Source of the DNA: an uncultured Flammeovirgaceae bacterium
GTDB lineage: Bacteria > Bacteroidota > Bacteroidia > Cytophagales > Cyclobacteriaceae
Assembly: GCA_913045135.1 (NCBI GenBank)
Contig: CAJWQD010000008.1
Coordinates: forward strand, 1-64,000
Direction of reading: 5' to 3'
DNA: 64,000 nt
Both the position numbers and the translations under genes were made by a program. The notes under the pieces are model-generated. The model had not been told where the DNA came from, did no database searches, and saw nothing but the letters and a program-made list of their open reading frames with translations. Numbering within the stretch: the stretch's first letter is position 1; each line of letters starts with the position of its first letter. This document shows positions 35,854 to 45,321 of the stretch, piece by piece.

Positions 35854-36422
35854 TTTGATACTAAATTGTTAAGAAATTTTCTAAGGGCGATACCTCGATG
35901 AGAAATCTTGTTTTTTTCATCCAGAGGCATTTGAGCAAAGGTTTCTCTATAGCCATTTGGTTTAAATATTGGGTCATAACCAAATCCTTCAGTACCTTTT
36001 TTTTCTAAGATTATTTTTCCATGAACGATTCCTTCAAAAACAAAGTGCTTACCGTTTTCATTAAAAAAGGTTATAATTGTTTTGAATCTAGCTTTTCTGT
36101 TTTTTTGACCGATGAGATTTTTCAATAATAAATTGATGTTATCCTCGGTCTTTCCGGATCCAGCATAGCGCGCTGAAAAAATGCCAGGTTCATTATTGAG
36201 GATTGATACTTCCAAACCAGTGTCGTCCGAAAAACAAGCTTTTTGATATTTTTTAAAAATATATTCAGCTTTTATTAGTGAATTTTCTTCTATGGTATTT
36301 CCGGTTTCCGGAATTTCTTTTTCATTGAGGTCACCTAAGCCTTGAACTGTATATTTATTTCCTAGGGCATTACGGATTTCATATAATTTATGAGGATTGT
36401 ATGTCGCAAAAATAAGTTCCAT
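35850..36422 (-). CDS. rdgB: XTP/dITP diphosphatase (RdgB/HAM1)
   Basis: A 190-residue enzyme that removes non-canonical purine nucleotides (XTP, dITP, ITP) by cleaving pyrophosphate. The opening F-A-T-Y-N-P-H-K-L-Y-E-I is the substrate-binding motif. A-C-F-S-D-D-T-G-L-E-V carries the metal-binding Asp, G-I-F-S-A-R-Y-A-G and G-F-G-Y-D-P-I-F follow, and S-H-R-G-I-A-L closes. It starts at an ATG sharing its A with the upstream TAA stop (TAATG) and overlaps udk by 4 bases, so translation of the three genes is coupled. Confidence 0.95.
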   Translation of the reverse strand: MELIFATYNPHKLYEIRNALGNKYTVQGLGDLNEKEIPETGNTIEENSLIKAEYIFKKYQKACFSDDTGLEVSILNNEPGIFSARYAGSGKTEDNINLLLKNLIGQKNRKARFKTIITFFNENGKHFVFEGIVHGKIILEKKGTEGFGYDPIFKPNGYRETFAQMPLDEKNKISHRGIALRKFLNNLVSK

Positions 36423-37024
36423 TAATGGACATAAAGAGGAGATATCTCATATCTGAGGACAGAAAAAGAGGAGATAATATTAGATGGATCACTTGATGAG
36501 CCAAAACCCAAATTAGAAGGTAACAAGATCACTACTTGCCCCCCAGTTTTCATTTGGACTAGCGCCGCCGAAATGGCTTCAGATAGACCATCTCCTTGAA
36601 GCGTTGAAATTAAGGAAGTATACTTTAGCGTCCAACCTGAGGAGGTGTAGGTAAAAGTTAGAGGATCATATATTGGATAAATATAATATTCATTGTCATC
36701 TGGAGTAATGGTTGATTTAAAAATAATGCCACTGTTGTCGTAGGCAGTATAATTTATAGTAATCAGGTCATTATAGTTTATACTATCTCCTTCTCCAATA
36801 CTTTGAATCGCATACCTCGCACCTGAAGCTGTGGTAAAAACAGGATTAAGATTATTTTCCTTAAAATAGTTATCTATTGTAAGACTATCTGACTCCCATA
36901 TTTCTTGATAATTTACTATTTCAATGGATTCATTTTCCTTACAAGAAATGAATAATGTGATTAAAAACATGGTAGGCAAAATTAACAAGAGTTTAGCCGA
37001 TTGATAAATTTTGGCGGCATTCAT
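36422..37024 (-). CDS. FKBP-type peptidyl-prolyl isomerase lipoprotein
   Basis: A roughly 200-residue envelope lipoprotein. The ATG at 37024 is chosen, giving M-N-A-A-K-I-Y-Q; a start 15 codons upstream is possible. The lipobox is F-I-S-C. The FKBP domain covers the C-terminal two thirds, with D-L-I-T-I-N-Y-T-A-Y, the G-D-G-L-S-E-A-I-S-A-A-L segment, K-T-G-G-Q-V-V-I-L-L-P and L-G-F-G-S-S. The V-I-L-L-P-S-N-L-G-F part is the family core, although the domain is divergent, so isomerase activity is uncertain. It resembles GldI-like lipoproteins but gliding cannot be claimed. Confidence 0.78.
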   Translation of the reverse strand: MNAAKIYQSAKLLLILPTMFLITLFISCKENESIEIVNYQEIWESDSLTIDNYFKENNLNPVFTTASGARYAIQSIGEGDSINYNDLITINYTAYDNSGIIFKSTITPDDNEYYIYPIYDPLTFTYTSSGWTLKYTSLISTLQGDGLSEAISAALVQMKTGGQVVILLPSNLGFGSSSDPSNIISSFSVLRYEISPLYVH

Positions 37025-37248
37025 GTTGCTATAGTTAGATGTGAATGAGTTAAAAATTGTTACCTTCAAGTTTTTATGTAACTCGTAATTGCCAATATAA
37101 ATTACTCTTCGAGTTCTTTTTAATTTGCAATTTAGCTTAACGTCTATGATAAGATAAATAATTGTTTGTTTTTTATTTAATTAGAGCTGTGAGATCGAGT
37201 CTTTCTGAGTGGGTATCATGAATACAATTACTTTTAAAACAAGTGTAT

Positions 37249-38262
37249 TCATGATGATCCATATTTTTCTTTAAAACCAATAGCCAACGCTTTAAATTTT
37301 TCAATGGTTGCCTCAAGAGAAAGGTACGAAATACCTCCTGAAGCATTTTTATGCCCTCCTCCCTCGAAATGATCACTCGCAAATTTATTTACAGCAAAAT
37401 CTCCAGTGGATCTAAAAGATAATTTAACTTCTCCGTGATCTTCTTTAATTATAGTTGCCATTATGATTCCTTGAATAGATAGCGCATAATTTACTAAACC
37501 TTCGGTATCTCCTTTTTTTAAATCAAACTGCTGAATATCTTTTTCAGAGATTGAGAAATAGGCAATGTTATTTTTCGGGTCAACTATTAGCTTTTCAAGT
37601 AGTGAAAAACCTATAAACCGCAATCTATTTATGGTATTGGTGTCATAAATAGAACGACTTACCTTATTGACATTTGCTCCCAAATCAATTAATTCTGCTA
37701 CTGTTCTATGTACTTTAGAAGTAGTATTTCCGTATCGAAATGAGCCAGTATCAGTCATAATACCTGCATAAAGACAATTCGCTATATCTGCAGTTATGGC
37801 CTTTTTTTCATCAATAGATATTATAAAATCATAGATTAATTCGGCAGTTGCTGCCGCAGAAACATCCCAAAGACGGTAGTCATCAAAATTTTCAGGCTCT
37901 AAATGATGATCGATCATTACTTTTAATGCGGGTGAGGTAGCAACCGCATCTGCAAGCCCATTGACTCTTTTAAGATCTGAAAAGTCCAAACAAAATATCA
38001 ATGCATAGGATTGAATCATTTCAAGAACTAAATCTTTATTTGTTGAATTGAACTCAAGAACCTGATCGTTTCCTGGGAGCCAAGAAATGAAATTAGGATA
38101 ATCTGTGGGAGTGATTATTTGAACTTCATGGCCTCTTGCCTTAAGAAAATGGAAAAGCCCAAGAGAAGATCCAAGTGCATCAGCATCAGGATTTGCATGC
38201 GTCGTGATAATGATTTTTTTGAAATCATTTAAAACAGGTATTAAGTCAGTGATAGGCCTCAT
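37249..38262 (-). CDS. DHH-family phosphoesterase, NrnA-like
   Basis: A 337-residue protein of the DHH/DHHA1 family, similar to NrnA, which degrades oligoribonucleotides and 3'-phosphoadenosine phosphate. The ATG at 38262 gives M-R-P-I-T-D-L-I-P; an upstream start adds 11 residues. Metal-binding motifs are T-H-A-N-P-D-A-D-A-L-G, C-L-D-F-S-D and M-I-D-H-H; the DHHA1 domain has the motif G-G-G-H-K-N-A-S-G-G. The neighbouring ndk gene is divergent. The exact nucleotide substrate is inferred from the family. Confidence 0.87.
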   Translation of the reverse strand: MRPITDLIPVLNDFKKIIITTHANPDADALGSSLGLFHFLKARGHEVQIITPTDYPNFISWLPGNDQVLEFNSTNKDLVLEMIQSYALIFCLDFSDLKRVNGLADAVATSPALKVMIDHHLEPENFDDYRLWDVSAAATAELIYDFIISIDEKKAITADIANCLYAGIMTDTGSFRYGNTTSKVHRTVAELIDLGANVNKVSRSIYDTNTINRLRFIGFSLLEKLIVDPKNNIAYFSISEKDIQQFDLKKGDTEGLVNYALSIQGIIMATIIKEDHGEVKLSFRSTGDFAVNKFASDHFEGGGHKNASGGISYLSLEATIEKFKALAIGFKEKYGSS

Positions 38263-38333
38263 TAATCTTACTTTTATCAGAAAAAGAAGAAGCAAAAATT
38301 ATAAGAAATAAGGGTAAACACAAAATTATTAAT

Positions 38334-38368
38334 TTGAGCAAACTAATTATTTAAAATACTTATTTTTG
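38334..38368 (+). promoter_or_regulatory. Candidate Bacteroidota-type promoter for ndk
   Basis: TATTTTTG at 38361-38368 fits the TAnnTTTG -7 element, and TTG at 38334-38336 could be the -33 element, 24 bases upstream. The spacing is at the upper end of what is accepted. The -7 element ends 35 bases before the ndk start. Confidence 0.4.
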
Positions 38369-38403
38369 TCAATCAAAAAAAACACATCTATCACTAAGCT
38401 AAA

Positions 38404-38826
38404 ATGGGATCAAAAAAGACCTTTACAATGATAAAGCCGGACGCCGTTTCTGCCGGTAATTCTGGTGCAATTATTAAGATGATTGAAGACCATGGATTTG
38501 TAGTTAATGCAATGAAATTAACACAGCTGACAACCGTTCAAGCGGGCCTGTTTTATGAAATTCATAAAGAGAAAACTTTTTATAATGATTTGGTAGAATA
38601 TATGTCTGGAGGCCCAATTATTCCTATGATATTGGGGAAAGACAACGCAGTAGAAGATTTTCGTGCACTTATAGGTTCTACCAACCCGGCAGAGGCAGCT
38701 GAGGGGACCATACGAAAATTATTTGCTACCTCTATCTCGGCAAATGCTATACATGGATCAGATTCCAATGAGAATGCATTGATTGAAGGGAATTTCTTTT
38801 TTTCTAATTTAGAGAGAATGAAATAA
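38404..38826 (+). CDS. ndk: Nucleoside-diphosphate kinase
   Basis: A 140-residue enzyme that balances NTP and dNTP pools by phosphate transfer through a histidine. F-T-M-I-K-P-D-A-V opens the fold, and the active His is H117 in N-A-I-H-G-S-D-S. The length is standard. It is transcribed alone, divergent from the DHH gene and convergent with scpA. Confidence 0.97.
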   Translation: MGSKKTFTMIKPDAVSAGNSGAIIKMIEDHGFVVNAMKLTQLTTVQAGLFYEIHKEKTFYNDLVEYMSGGPIIPMILGKDNAVEDFRALIGSTNPAEAAEGTIRKLFATSISANAIHGSDSNENALIEGNFFFSNLERMK

Positions 38827-38866
38827 AAGCATATCTTTTTTACTCTATAGAGAAGCGTAGTAAATT

Positions 38867-39646
38867 TTAAATACTACCCGTTCGGGGCTCTATCCAAAAG
38901 TTATTAAAACCTTCACCAAGGTGAAGTATAATTTTTTTGAGTTGAAGTAATTCTAGGACTGCCAAAAAGTTGAAAATTGTCAGTATTTTTTCTGGTTGCT
39001 CGGCTAATAATTCTTCGAAAGAAATACGCTGACTTTCACTTTGATATAGTTTTTTAATCAAGATCTCTTTTTGGTTTTCAACGGTGAAGGGATAAGGAAT
39101 AATCTGGTGGACAGGGTTGTTCTTTTTTAGTTCATAGCGCTCCATCACTTTATAAAATACTCTCATGAGCTTGTAAAGATCCAAATCTTGGATCTCGCCC
39201 TCAACGTTTACCGATGCAGAAATTTTTTTAATTTCCAAGGCTAGATTACCACGGGTTTCTTTTTGCAAACGCATGGCTTCCAAATGGGAAAGTTGTTCAA
39301 TAACAGATTTATATTTTTTGTATTCTAAAAGATGTTTGACCAATTCTTCCCGAGGATCAATTTCATTACCCAATTCATCTAAAACAGGCCTTGGAATTAA
39401 CATTTTTGCTTTGATGCGCATCAATGTAGCAGCTACCAAAATAAATTCACTAGCCACTTCAACATTCATTTTTTTCATATGATTCAAATACTCAAGAAAA
39501 TCAAGGACAATAGTTGCAATTGGAATATCGTAGATATCTAATTCATCTCGCTCAATAAAAAATAGGAGCAAGTCAAAAGGGCCTTCAAAAATAGGGAGTT
39601 TAATTTCAAATTTTCTGGGTGGCTCTTTTATGGTGCTATATGTCAT
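38867..39646 (-). CDS. scpA: Segregation and condensation protein ScpA
   Basis: A 259-residue kleisin that bridges the SMC heads for chromosome condensation. The N-terminal region reads F-E-G-P-F-D-L-L-L-F-F-I-E-R, the family signature, followed by A-S-E-F-I-L-V-A-A-T-L-M-R-I-K-A-K-M-L. The C-terminal winged helix has A-V-L-E-L-L-Q-L-K-K-I. No scpB or smc is in the window. The ATG at 39646 fits. It is divergent from dxs with about 110 bases between starts. Confidence 0.93.
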   Translation of the reverse strand: MTYSTIKEPPRKFEIKLPIFEGPFDLLLFFIERDELDIYDIPIATIVLDFLEYLNHMKKMNVEVASEFILVAATLMRIKAKMLIPRPVLDELGNEIDPREELVKHLLEYKKYKSVIEQLSHLEAMRLQKETRGNLALEIKKISASVNVEGEIQDLDLYKLMRVFYKVMERYELKKNNPVHQIIPYPFTVENQKEILIKKLYQSESQRISFEELLAEQPEKILTIFNFLAVLELLQLKKIILHLGEGFNNFWIEPRTGSI

Positions 39647-39668
39647 AACTTCAACAAAGATGCATGAT

Positions 39669-39695
39669 TTGGAGAATCAAAAAAAAATATTTTTG
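39669..39695 (+). promoter_or_regulatory. Candidate promoter for dxs
   Basis: TTG at 39669-39671 and TATTTTTG at 39688-39695 are separated by 16 bases and match the Bacteroidota pattern TTG then TAnnTTTG. The -7 element ends about 60 bases before the chosen dxs start, in the gap between divergent scpA and dxs. Confidence 0.45.
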
Positions 39696-39754
39696 TAAAT
39701 AACCAAACAGTTCGTTAGTTTGTGTTAGCAACTTTTTTGTTAAAATGTCATAGT

Positions 39755-41662
39755 ATGCAAATTAAACAAGGTCCCTTATTATCGAACGTAAATTATCCTA
39801 GAGATTTGCGAAAATTAGAGAAACAGCAATTAAATCAATTTAGCGAGGAATTGAGAAATTACATTGTTGACCATGTTTCTATTTATGGAGGCCATTTTGG
39901 GGCCAGTTTGGGTGTAGTTGAATTGACAGTAGCCCTTCATTATGCATTTAATACCCCAACCGATCAACTTGTCTGGGATGTGGGGCATCAGGCTTATGGG
40001 CACAAGATAGTAACAGGAAGGAAATCTGATTTTCATTCTAATCGTATTTATGGTGGGTTATCTGGGTTTCCAAAACGAGCTGAGAGTAAATTTGATGCTT
40101 TTGGGGTAGGTCATTCATCAACTAGCATATCTGCTGCACTAGGGATGTCTATAGCCAATCAGGCAAAAGGAAAAGACCGACAGCACATAGCGGTCATAGG
40201 AGATGGAGCTTTGACTGGAGGAATGGCTTTTGAGGCCATGAATCACGCGGGGGTTTCAAACTCTAATCTAATCATTGTATTGAATGATAATTGTATGTCT
40301 ATCGATCCAAATGTGGGAGCTTTGAAAGAATATCTCACGGATATTAGCACCTCACAGGTCTATAATAAATTTCGCGATGAGGCATGGAAAATTTTAGGAA
40401 AAATCAGTAAATTCGGCCCCAATGCTCAAGAGCTCTTGTCGAGCGTGGAAAATAGTATAAAGACTTTTTTACTTAAACAAAGTAATTTATTCGAATCTTT
40501 TAATCTCAGATATTTTGGCCCTGTTGATGGGCACGATGTCAATCATTTAGTGCATGTTTTCAATGACCTCAAACAGATCCCGGGTCCAAAAATTTTACAT
40601 TGTATCACTAAAAAAGGTAAAGGTTACGAAGCAGCGGAAAAGAATCAAACAGCATGGCATGCTCCGGGGACTTTCGATAAAATTTCAGGAGAGATTCATA
40701 AAAATTTATCTTTGACTCCGCAGCCGCCGAAATATCAAGATGTGTTTGGCCATACTTTAGTTGAATTGGCTGCTGAGAATTCAAAAATCATGGGAATTAC
40801 TCCTGCCATGCCTTCAGGATCTTCTATGAATATTATGATGGAGGCATATCCTGAGCGGTCATTTGACGTCGGTATTGCTGAGCAGCATGCAGTTACTTTT
40901 TCTGCAGGGTTAGCCACACAGGGAGTCATACCTTTTTGTAATATTTATTCCACATTTATTCAGCGAGCATATGATCAGGTCATTCACGATGTTTGTGTTC
41001 AAAATTTACATGTGGTATTTTGTCTCGATCGAGCGGGGTTTGCTGGAGCAGATGGGCCTACTCATCATGGAGCTTATGACATCGCCTTCATGAGATGTAT
41101 ACCTAATTTGATCGTTTCTGCACCTATGGATGAATCTGAGCTTAGAAATTTGATGTATACTGCAATGCATGAGGCACATCCTTTTTGTATCAGGTATCCA
41201 AGGGGTAAAGGAGTTTTAGTCGATTGGAGAACACCATTTAGAAAAATTGAAGTGGGAAAGGGTCGTTGTATAAAAGAGGGGAGAGACATAGCTCTGCTCA
41301 CTTTTGGTACCGTAGGAAATTACGCATTTACAGCTTGCAAAGAATTAGAGAAAATAGGGGTGAATGCAGCTCTCTATGATATACGTTTTGTTAAACCTAT
41401 AGATGAAGCTTTGCTGCATAATGTATTCAAATCATTTAAGCATGTAATCACCGTTGAAGATGGCTGTCTCATGGGTGGATTTGGAAGTGCTGTGGCCGAG
41501 TTTTTAGTAGACCATGGTTATAACACAAAATTAGAGAGGTTAGGTATTCCAGATCGAATGGTAGAGCATGGAACTCAGTTAGAATTACATAAAGAATGTG
41601 GATTTGACCCCGAAGGCATTTATAGATCAGCAATAAAAATATTGGAAATTGAAATTACCTAA
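39755..41662 (+). CDS. dxs: 1-deoxy-D-xylulose-5-phosphate synthase
   Basis: A 635-residue thiamine-diphosphate enzyme that makes DXP from pyruvate and glyceraldehyde 3-phosphate, the first step of the MEP isoprenoid route. ATG at 39755 is preferred over a GTG 11 codons upstream because it leads directly to the conserved opening. The TPP motif is G-D-G-A-L-T-G-G-M-A-F-E-A-M-N, the domain II Glu is in G-I-A-E-Q-H-A-V-T-F, and D-R-A-G-F-A-G-A-D-G-P-T-H-H-G follows. Length is normal. Confidence 0.95.
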   Translation: MQIKQGPLLSNVNYPRDLRKLEKQQLNQFSEELRNYIVDHVSIYGGHFGASLGVVELTVALHYAFNTPTDQLVWDVGHQAYGHKIVTGRKSDFHSNRIYGGLSGFPKRAESKFDAFGVGHSSTSISAALGMSIANQAKGKDRQHIAVIGDGALTGGMAFEAMNHAGVSNSNLIIVLNDNCMSIDPNVGALKEYLTDISTSQVYNKFRDEAWKILGKISKFGPNAQELLSSVENSIKTFLLKQSNLFESFNLRYFGPVDGHDVNHLVHVFNDLKQIPGPKILHCITKKGKGYEAAEKNQTAWHAPGTFDKISGEIHKNLSLTPQPPKYQDVFGHTLVELAAENSKIMGITPAMPSGSSMNIMMEAYPERSFDVGIAEQHAVTFSAGLATQGVIPFCNIYSTFIQRAYDQVIHDVCVQNLHVVFCLDRAGFAGADGPTHHGAYDIAFMRCIPNLIVSAPMDESELRNLMYTAMHEAHPFCIRYPRGKGVLVDWRTPFRKIEVGKGRCIKEGRDIALLTFGTVGNYAFTACKELEKIGVNAALYDIRFVKPIDEALLHNVFKSFKHVITVEDGCLMGGFGSAVAEFLVDHGYNTKLERLGIPDRMVEHGTQLELHKECGFDPEGIYRSAIKILEIEIT

Positions 41663-41679
41663 AAAATTCGAAAATTTAT

Positions 41680-42954
41680 TCAAACAAAAACCTGATTCAA
41701 AAGATCTACTACTCTTCCCACTTCTTGAAAGGTATTGTAAAAAGGGACAGGAGCCACTCTAATCACATTTGGTTCACGCCAGTCAAGGACTACTCCATTT
41801 TTTGCAAGGTGGTCAAAGGCTCTTCTTCCTTGATTATAAAAATAGAGGGATAATTGACAACCCCGTTCTGATTTATTTTCGGGAGTTAGTATATTGATGT
41901 GCGGCTTGATGGCTACATTATTTTTTAATAAATATTCTAAATATCCAGTTAATAAGACACTTTTTTTTCGAAGTTCGTGAATACCAACTTTTTCGAACAA
42001 TTCTAAAGAAGCTAAATGGGCTGCAGAGGAAATAATATTGGCATTACTGAGCATCCAGCCATCGACTCCAGGAATAGGATCAAAATAATTTTTCATCTTG
42101 AAACGAATGGTTTCATTTTGTCCCCACCAACCTGTTAACCGCGGGAAATTCGAATTGTTTCCATGTGTTTCATGTATAAATACTCCGGAAACATTACCTG
42201 GTCCAGAGTTTAAATACTTGTAGCTACACCAAGCAGCAAAATCAATTTGATCTTCATGAAGTTTTACAGGAATGTTCCCCACGACATGTGCTAAATCGAA
42301 TCCAGCATAGGCACCAACTTTATGTGCTGCATTTGTTATGGATTTCAGATCTAAAAATTGGCCACTATAATATTGAATACCTGGAAGCATCACTAAGGCC
42401 AGCGTATCCTTAGCAGTTAGAATGACATGGCAAATTTTTTCAGTAGAAAGATAGCCATTTTCATCAGGGCTAATTTCAATGAGATGATCATTTGGATTGA
42501 TGCCTTTTTGCTTCATGTGAGAGGTGATCGCGAAATAATCTGAAGGAAAAGCTCCTTTTTCGATGATAATCTTTTTCCTATTCCCTTTAGGTTGGTAAAA
42601 AGAGGCTAATAGAAGATGCAAATTTGTAGTCAGATTGTTCATTGCAACTACCTCATGAATTTTTGCACCCACAAGATTTGAAATAGCTTTTTTTCCTTTA
42701 TGATGATGGTAAATCCACGGATCGTCATCAAAATGAGCATCAACTCCTTTTTCAGCCCATTTTTTCAGTTCAAAGTCAATTTTTTCAGAAGTTATTTTAG
42801 GTTGTAAACCTAATGAATTTCCACAGAAATAAATGACCTCTTTATTATTTCGCTTGGGGATATGAAATTGTTCTCTAAATTCTTTTAAAGGGTCTTGCTG
42901 ATCAAGAAGCTTTGCGGTTAAAGAGTCATTTTGAAAATGTGTTACTTTCTTCAA
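41680..42954 (-). CDS. kynU: Kynureninase
   Basis: A 424-residue PLP enzyme that cleaves kynurenine or 3-hydroxykynurenine to anthranilate or 3-hydroxyanthranilate plus alanine. The opening F-C/F-Y-F-C-G-N-S-L-G-L-Q-P, the F-P-S-D-Y-F-A-I segment, D-L-A-H-V-V-G-N and the PLP Lys in W-C-S-Y-K-Y-L-N-S-G-P-G (near residue 245) are all present, as is W-M-L-S-N-A-N. No other tryptophan catabolic gene lies in the window. It is 11 bases downstream of the membrane zinc-ribbon gene and convergent with dxs. Confidence 0.93.
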   Translation of the reverse strand: MKKVTHFQNDSLTAKLLDQQDPLKEFREQFHIPKRNNKEVIYFCGNSLGLQPKITSEKIDFELKKWAEKGVDAHFDDDPWIYHHHKGKKAISNLVGAKIHEVVAMNNLTTNLHLLLASFYQPKGNRKKIIIEKGAFPSDYFAITSHMKQKGINPNDHLIEISPDENGYLSTEKICHVILTAKDTLALVMLPGIQYYSGQFLDLKSITNAAHKVGAYAGFDLAHVVGNIPVKLHEDQIDFAAWCSYKYLNSGPGNVSGVFIHETHGNNSNFPRLTGWWGQNETIRFKMKNYFDPIPGVDGWMLSNANIISSAAHLASLELFEKVGIHELRKKSVLLTGYLEYLLKNNVAIKPHINILTPENKSERGCQLSLYFYNQGRRAFDHLAKNGVVLDWREPNVIRVAPVPFYNTFQEVGRVVDLLNQVFV

Positions 42955-42965
42955 TGAGGTTTCAA

Positions 42966-43706
42966 TTAATCCGTGGAAAGCGCTTTTGGATTAAGTTTTG
43001 CGATATTATGTGATTTTTTTTGTTTGTGACCACAGTATGTGCAACAAAAAAGTTTTGTAAGTTCACCTGTATTTTGAAGGGTAGCTTTTTGAATGACCTC
43101 TTCTTTCACTAATTTCAGTGTTTGGTAATTACAATTTTCACATTTTAAGGCACGAAGTTTACCGTTATATTTTTCAATTTTTGTTGAACCAGTTTTTTCA
43201 TCAATCCAAACATCATAATCTATAGAGAAGACATTTTCTTCTGCCTGCATGCCTTCATCTAAGTAAACATCCTCTTCTTCTTCACTTAATAATTTCATGA
43301 TATTGCCATCAGCTGAAATTCTTGGTGAATATCTTAATTTTTTTAGTCTTTTTTCAATAAAGAAAGGGAAATAAAATTTTAGCATATTTTGAACTACAAC
43401 ACTTATAATGATTGTCATCATAGAACTTAAGAAAAGTCGTACGAAGAACCAAAGCCAAGTAGTCGGAGAGAATAAGGTGTTGAGCAGAAGGGTAGCCCCT
43501 ACGGCAAAAAGTAAAAAGGAAAACCACAAAGATTTTATTTCATTCTTGTTGATGTAATCGTATCGAGATTTTTTATCAGTCAAAATTAAGAGGTAGAAGT
43601 AATAGCTTAATACTAGGATGAGTCCAGCTGTCATCAATAAAATGGCAGTGTAATTACCAAATATGTTCCAAGCAGATAGTATATAATCAGGCATTAAAGG
43701 TATCAT
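42966..43706 (-). CDS. Membrane protein with C-terminal zinc ribbon, unknown function
   Basis: A protein of about 246 residues I do not recognise. ATG at 43706 is chosen (M-I-P-L-M-P-D-Y); a start 14 codons upstream and another ATG four codons downstream are possible. Three hydrophobic helices occupy the first 110 residues. The cytosolic part has an acidic patch (E-E-E-E-D-V-Y-L-D-E) and then two C-x-x-C pairs, C-E-N-C and C-T-Y-C about 40 residues apart, typical of a zinc ribbon. It precedes kynU by 11 bases on the same strand, so cotranscription is likely, without known link. Confidence 0.55.
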   Translation of the reverse strand: MIPLMPDYILSAWNIFGNYTAILLMTAGLILVLSYYFYLLILTDKKSRYDYINKNEIKSLWFSFLLFAVGATLLLNTLFSPTTWLWFFVRLFLSSMMTIIISVVVQNMLKFYFPFFIEKRLKKLRYSPRISADGNIMKLLSEEEEDVYLDEGMQAEENVFSIDYDVWIDEKTGSTKIEKYNGKLRALKCENCNYQTLKLVKEEVIQKATLQNTGELTKLFCCTYCGHKQKKSHNIAKLNPKALSTD

Positions 43707-44234
43707 GGTAAACAATCGTTTAAAGGGTGCGATCTCACAAATAATCATAAATTTATTAACTTATTTAATAAGAAAGCATTCAAGTGCTCAAGAAATAGTT
43801 GTTTTGATCAGTATTTTTTTAAAAAGATATCTCCATTTGTTATTAAGTTTGGTTTTAGAGATCGAAAATCATATTTTGGTACGATAAACTCTAGAAAGTA
43901 CTAGTTTTTCTGCTATATCTACTTTTAAAATTTAAGATTATTGTATTGGCCTTTTCATTAAATTGTTTCGGTGGGAGTGTTGAAAAAATTAAAAGTCATG
44001 AACCTTTTTAACTATGGCAAAGAGCTCAACTATTGAGTCAAAACGTATTATACCCTATGGATATGTTGATTTATCTTGCTGTATTGAAGAGAAAGAGTGC
44101 ATGGAAAAAGTAATTTACTACATATATTTATTTGATTTGTACGTTATGAATACAAGGATTTATTAAAGATTTGCCTCAAGGGTTCTTCCCAAATAGGATG
44201 AAACCCTGTAAATGGCATCAAACTTCCAAGACCA
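43707..44234. other. Gene-free stretch
   Basis: About 530 bases without a supported gene. A 60-codon frame on the plus strand (43705-43887) overlaps the neighbouring gene start and has no family features. The short arms AGGGTT and AAACCCT near 44178-44210 could form a loose hairpin downstream of the 44235-44858 gene. Nothing else is seen. Confidence 0.4.
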
Positions 44235-44858
44235 TTAGTTTTTTTTTAGTGAACGTATAAAGGATGACCAAGCGAAAGGGTTTAAATAATTATTGGCTGC
44301 AGGTTGATATTGATATCTATTATAATTCATTTGTTCATTCATGGCATTACGGAAGTTGGCATTACCACTATTGACTTGATTTCGATACATTTCTCGCATG
44401 ACCTGACTATTCATCCATACATTGAGATTACTTTGATCAAATTCATTGGGTAATCGTGTCGCTAAAATACCTGCCTTAAAAGTGGCTTCAGAGGGATAAG
44501 GGAAGATGGCTACATCTTCCAAGTAAAAGATATCTTCAGTTAGATATAGGACCAACTTCAAACTATTGGGTTCTTTATGAGCCGGGATGATATAGTAAGT
44601 TTTCTCAAAACCTATAGCGGAGAATATAATGCTATCTCCTTCCAAGACAGGCATTGAAAAGAATCCATAAGGGTTGGTGGTGGTTCCGCGTCCTCCTTGA
44701 GGTACATAAACATGAACACCTGGTATAATAGATGCGCTGTCATTGGCAAATATGACACCGGTAAATTGAATTACTTTAGGTGCAGTTCCATCATATTGAC
44801 CATAGGTCAAAGAAGATAGTGCAAGGGAGAGAATTAAGAGGGCGCTTATTTTTTTCAA
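44235..44858 (-). CDS. Exported carboxypeptidase-like regulatory domain protein
   Basis: A 207-residue exported protein. The signal peptide ends near S-L-T-Y-G-Q. Residues about 30-105 form a CarboxypepD_reg-like beta domain: F-T-G-V-I-F-A-N-D-S-A-S-I-I-P-G-V-H-V-Y-V, then G-T-T-T-N-P-Y-G-F-F-S-M-P-V and I-I-F-S-A-I-G-F-E. This is the plug-like domain found at the start of TonB-dependent receptors and in stand-alone proteins. The C-terminal half is Asn/Tyr/Met-rich (M-N-Y-N-R-Y-Q-Y-Q-P). Divergent from the ArsR gene. Role unknown. Confidence 0.72.
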   Translation of the reverse strand: MKKISALLILSLALSSLTYGQYDGTAPKVIQFTGVIFANDSASIIPGVHVYVPQGGRGTTTNPYGFFSMPVLEGDSIIFSAIGFEKTYYIIPAHKEPNSLKLVLYLTEDIFYLEDVAIFPYPSEATFKAGILATRLPNEFDQSNLNVWMNSQVMREMYRNQVNSGNANFRNAMNEQMNYNRYQYQPAANNYLNPFAWSSFIRSLKKN

Positions 44859-44937
44859 GTATGAAAAAGTAACAAATTCCTACTAACTAAACTTAAAAAG
44901 TTCACATTTTTGATAACTTAGTAGAAAAATATCAATT

Positions 44938-45321
44938 TTGAAGCTTAAAAAATTTAGTCTTTTAATTGGAACTCAGATATTCAAGTCTTTTTCGGAGGAG
45001 GCGAGAGTTCGAATTATTCAATTACTGCTTGAAGCAAAAGATCTTACTATTTCGGATTTGGTATTAATTCTAGATTTTACCCAGACAAAAACCTCAAGGC
45101 ATGTGGCTTATTTAAAGAATACGGGGCTGGTTAAATCAAAAAAACTGGACCAATGGGTATTTTACAGTCTTAAAGAGGAAGTGATAGAAATAGTAAGTAA
45201 GATGTTGATTTTTCTTCAAAAAGATCCTCAATTATTGAAAGATCTTGAGGTATATGTTATTATGGATTCCAACAGAGAATTGGCCATGCATAAGGTGAAA
45301 ACAAAAGAATTGAGGGGGTGA
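44938..45321 (+). CDS. ArsR-family winged-helix regulator
   Basis: A 127-residue DNA-binding protein starting at a TTG; no ATG gives the full domain. The ArsR-type winged helix runs from F-S-E-E-A-R-V-R-I-I-Q-L-L-L through S-D-L-V-L-I-L, the recognition helix Q-T-K-T-S-R-H-V-A-Y-L-K and the wing W-V-F-Y-S-L. No Cys-rich metal site is visible. CTACTAA at 44880-44886 and TTAGTAG at 44918-44924 form an inverted repeat in front of the gene and could be its operator. The stop overlaps the next gene (GTGA). Confidence 0.8.
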   Translation: MKLKKFSLLIGTQIFKSFSEEARVRIIQLLLEAKDLTISDLVLILDFTQTKTSRHVAYLKNTGLVKSKKLDQWVFYSLKEEVIEIVSKMLIFLQKDPQLLKDLEVYVIMDSNRELAMHKVKTKELRG

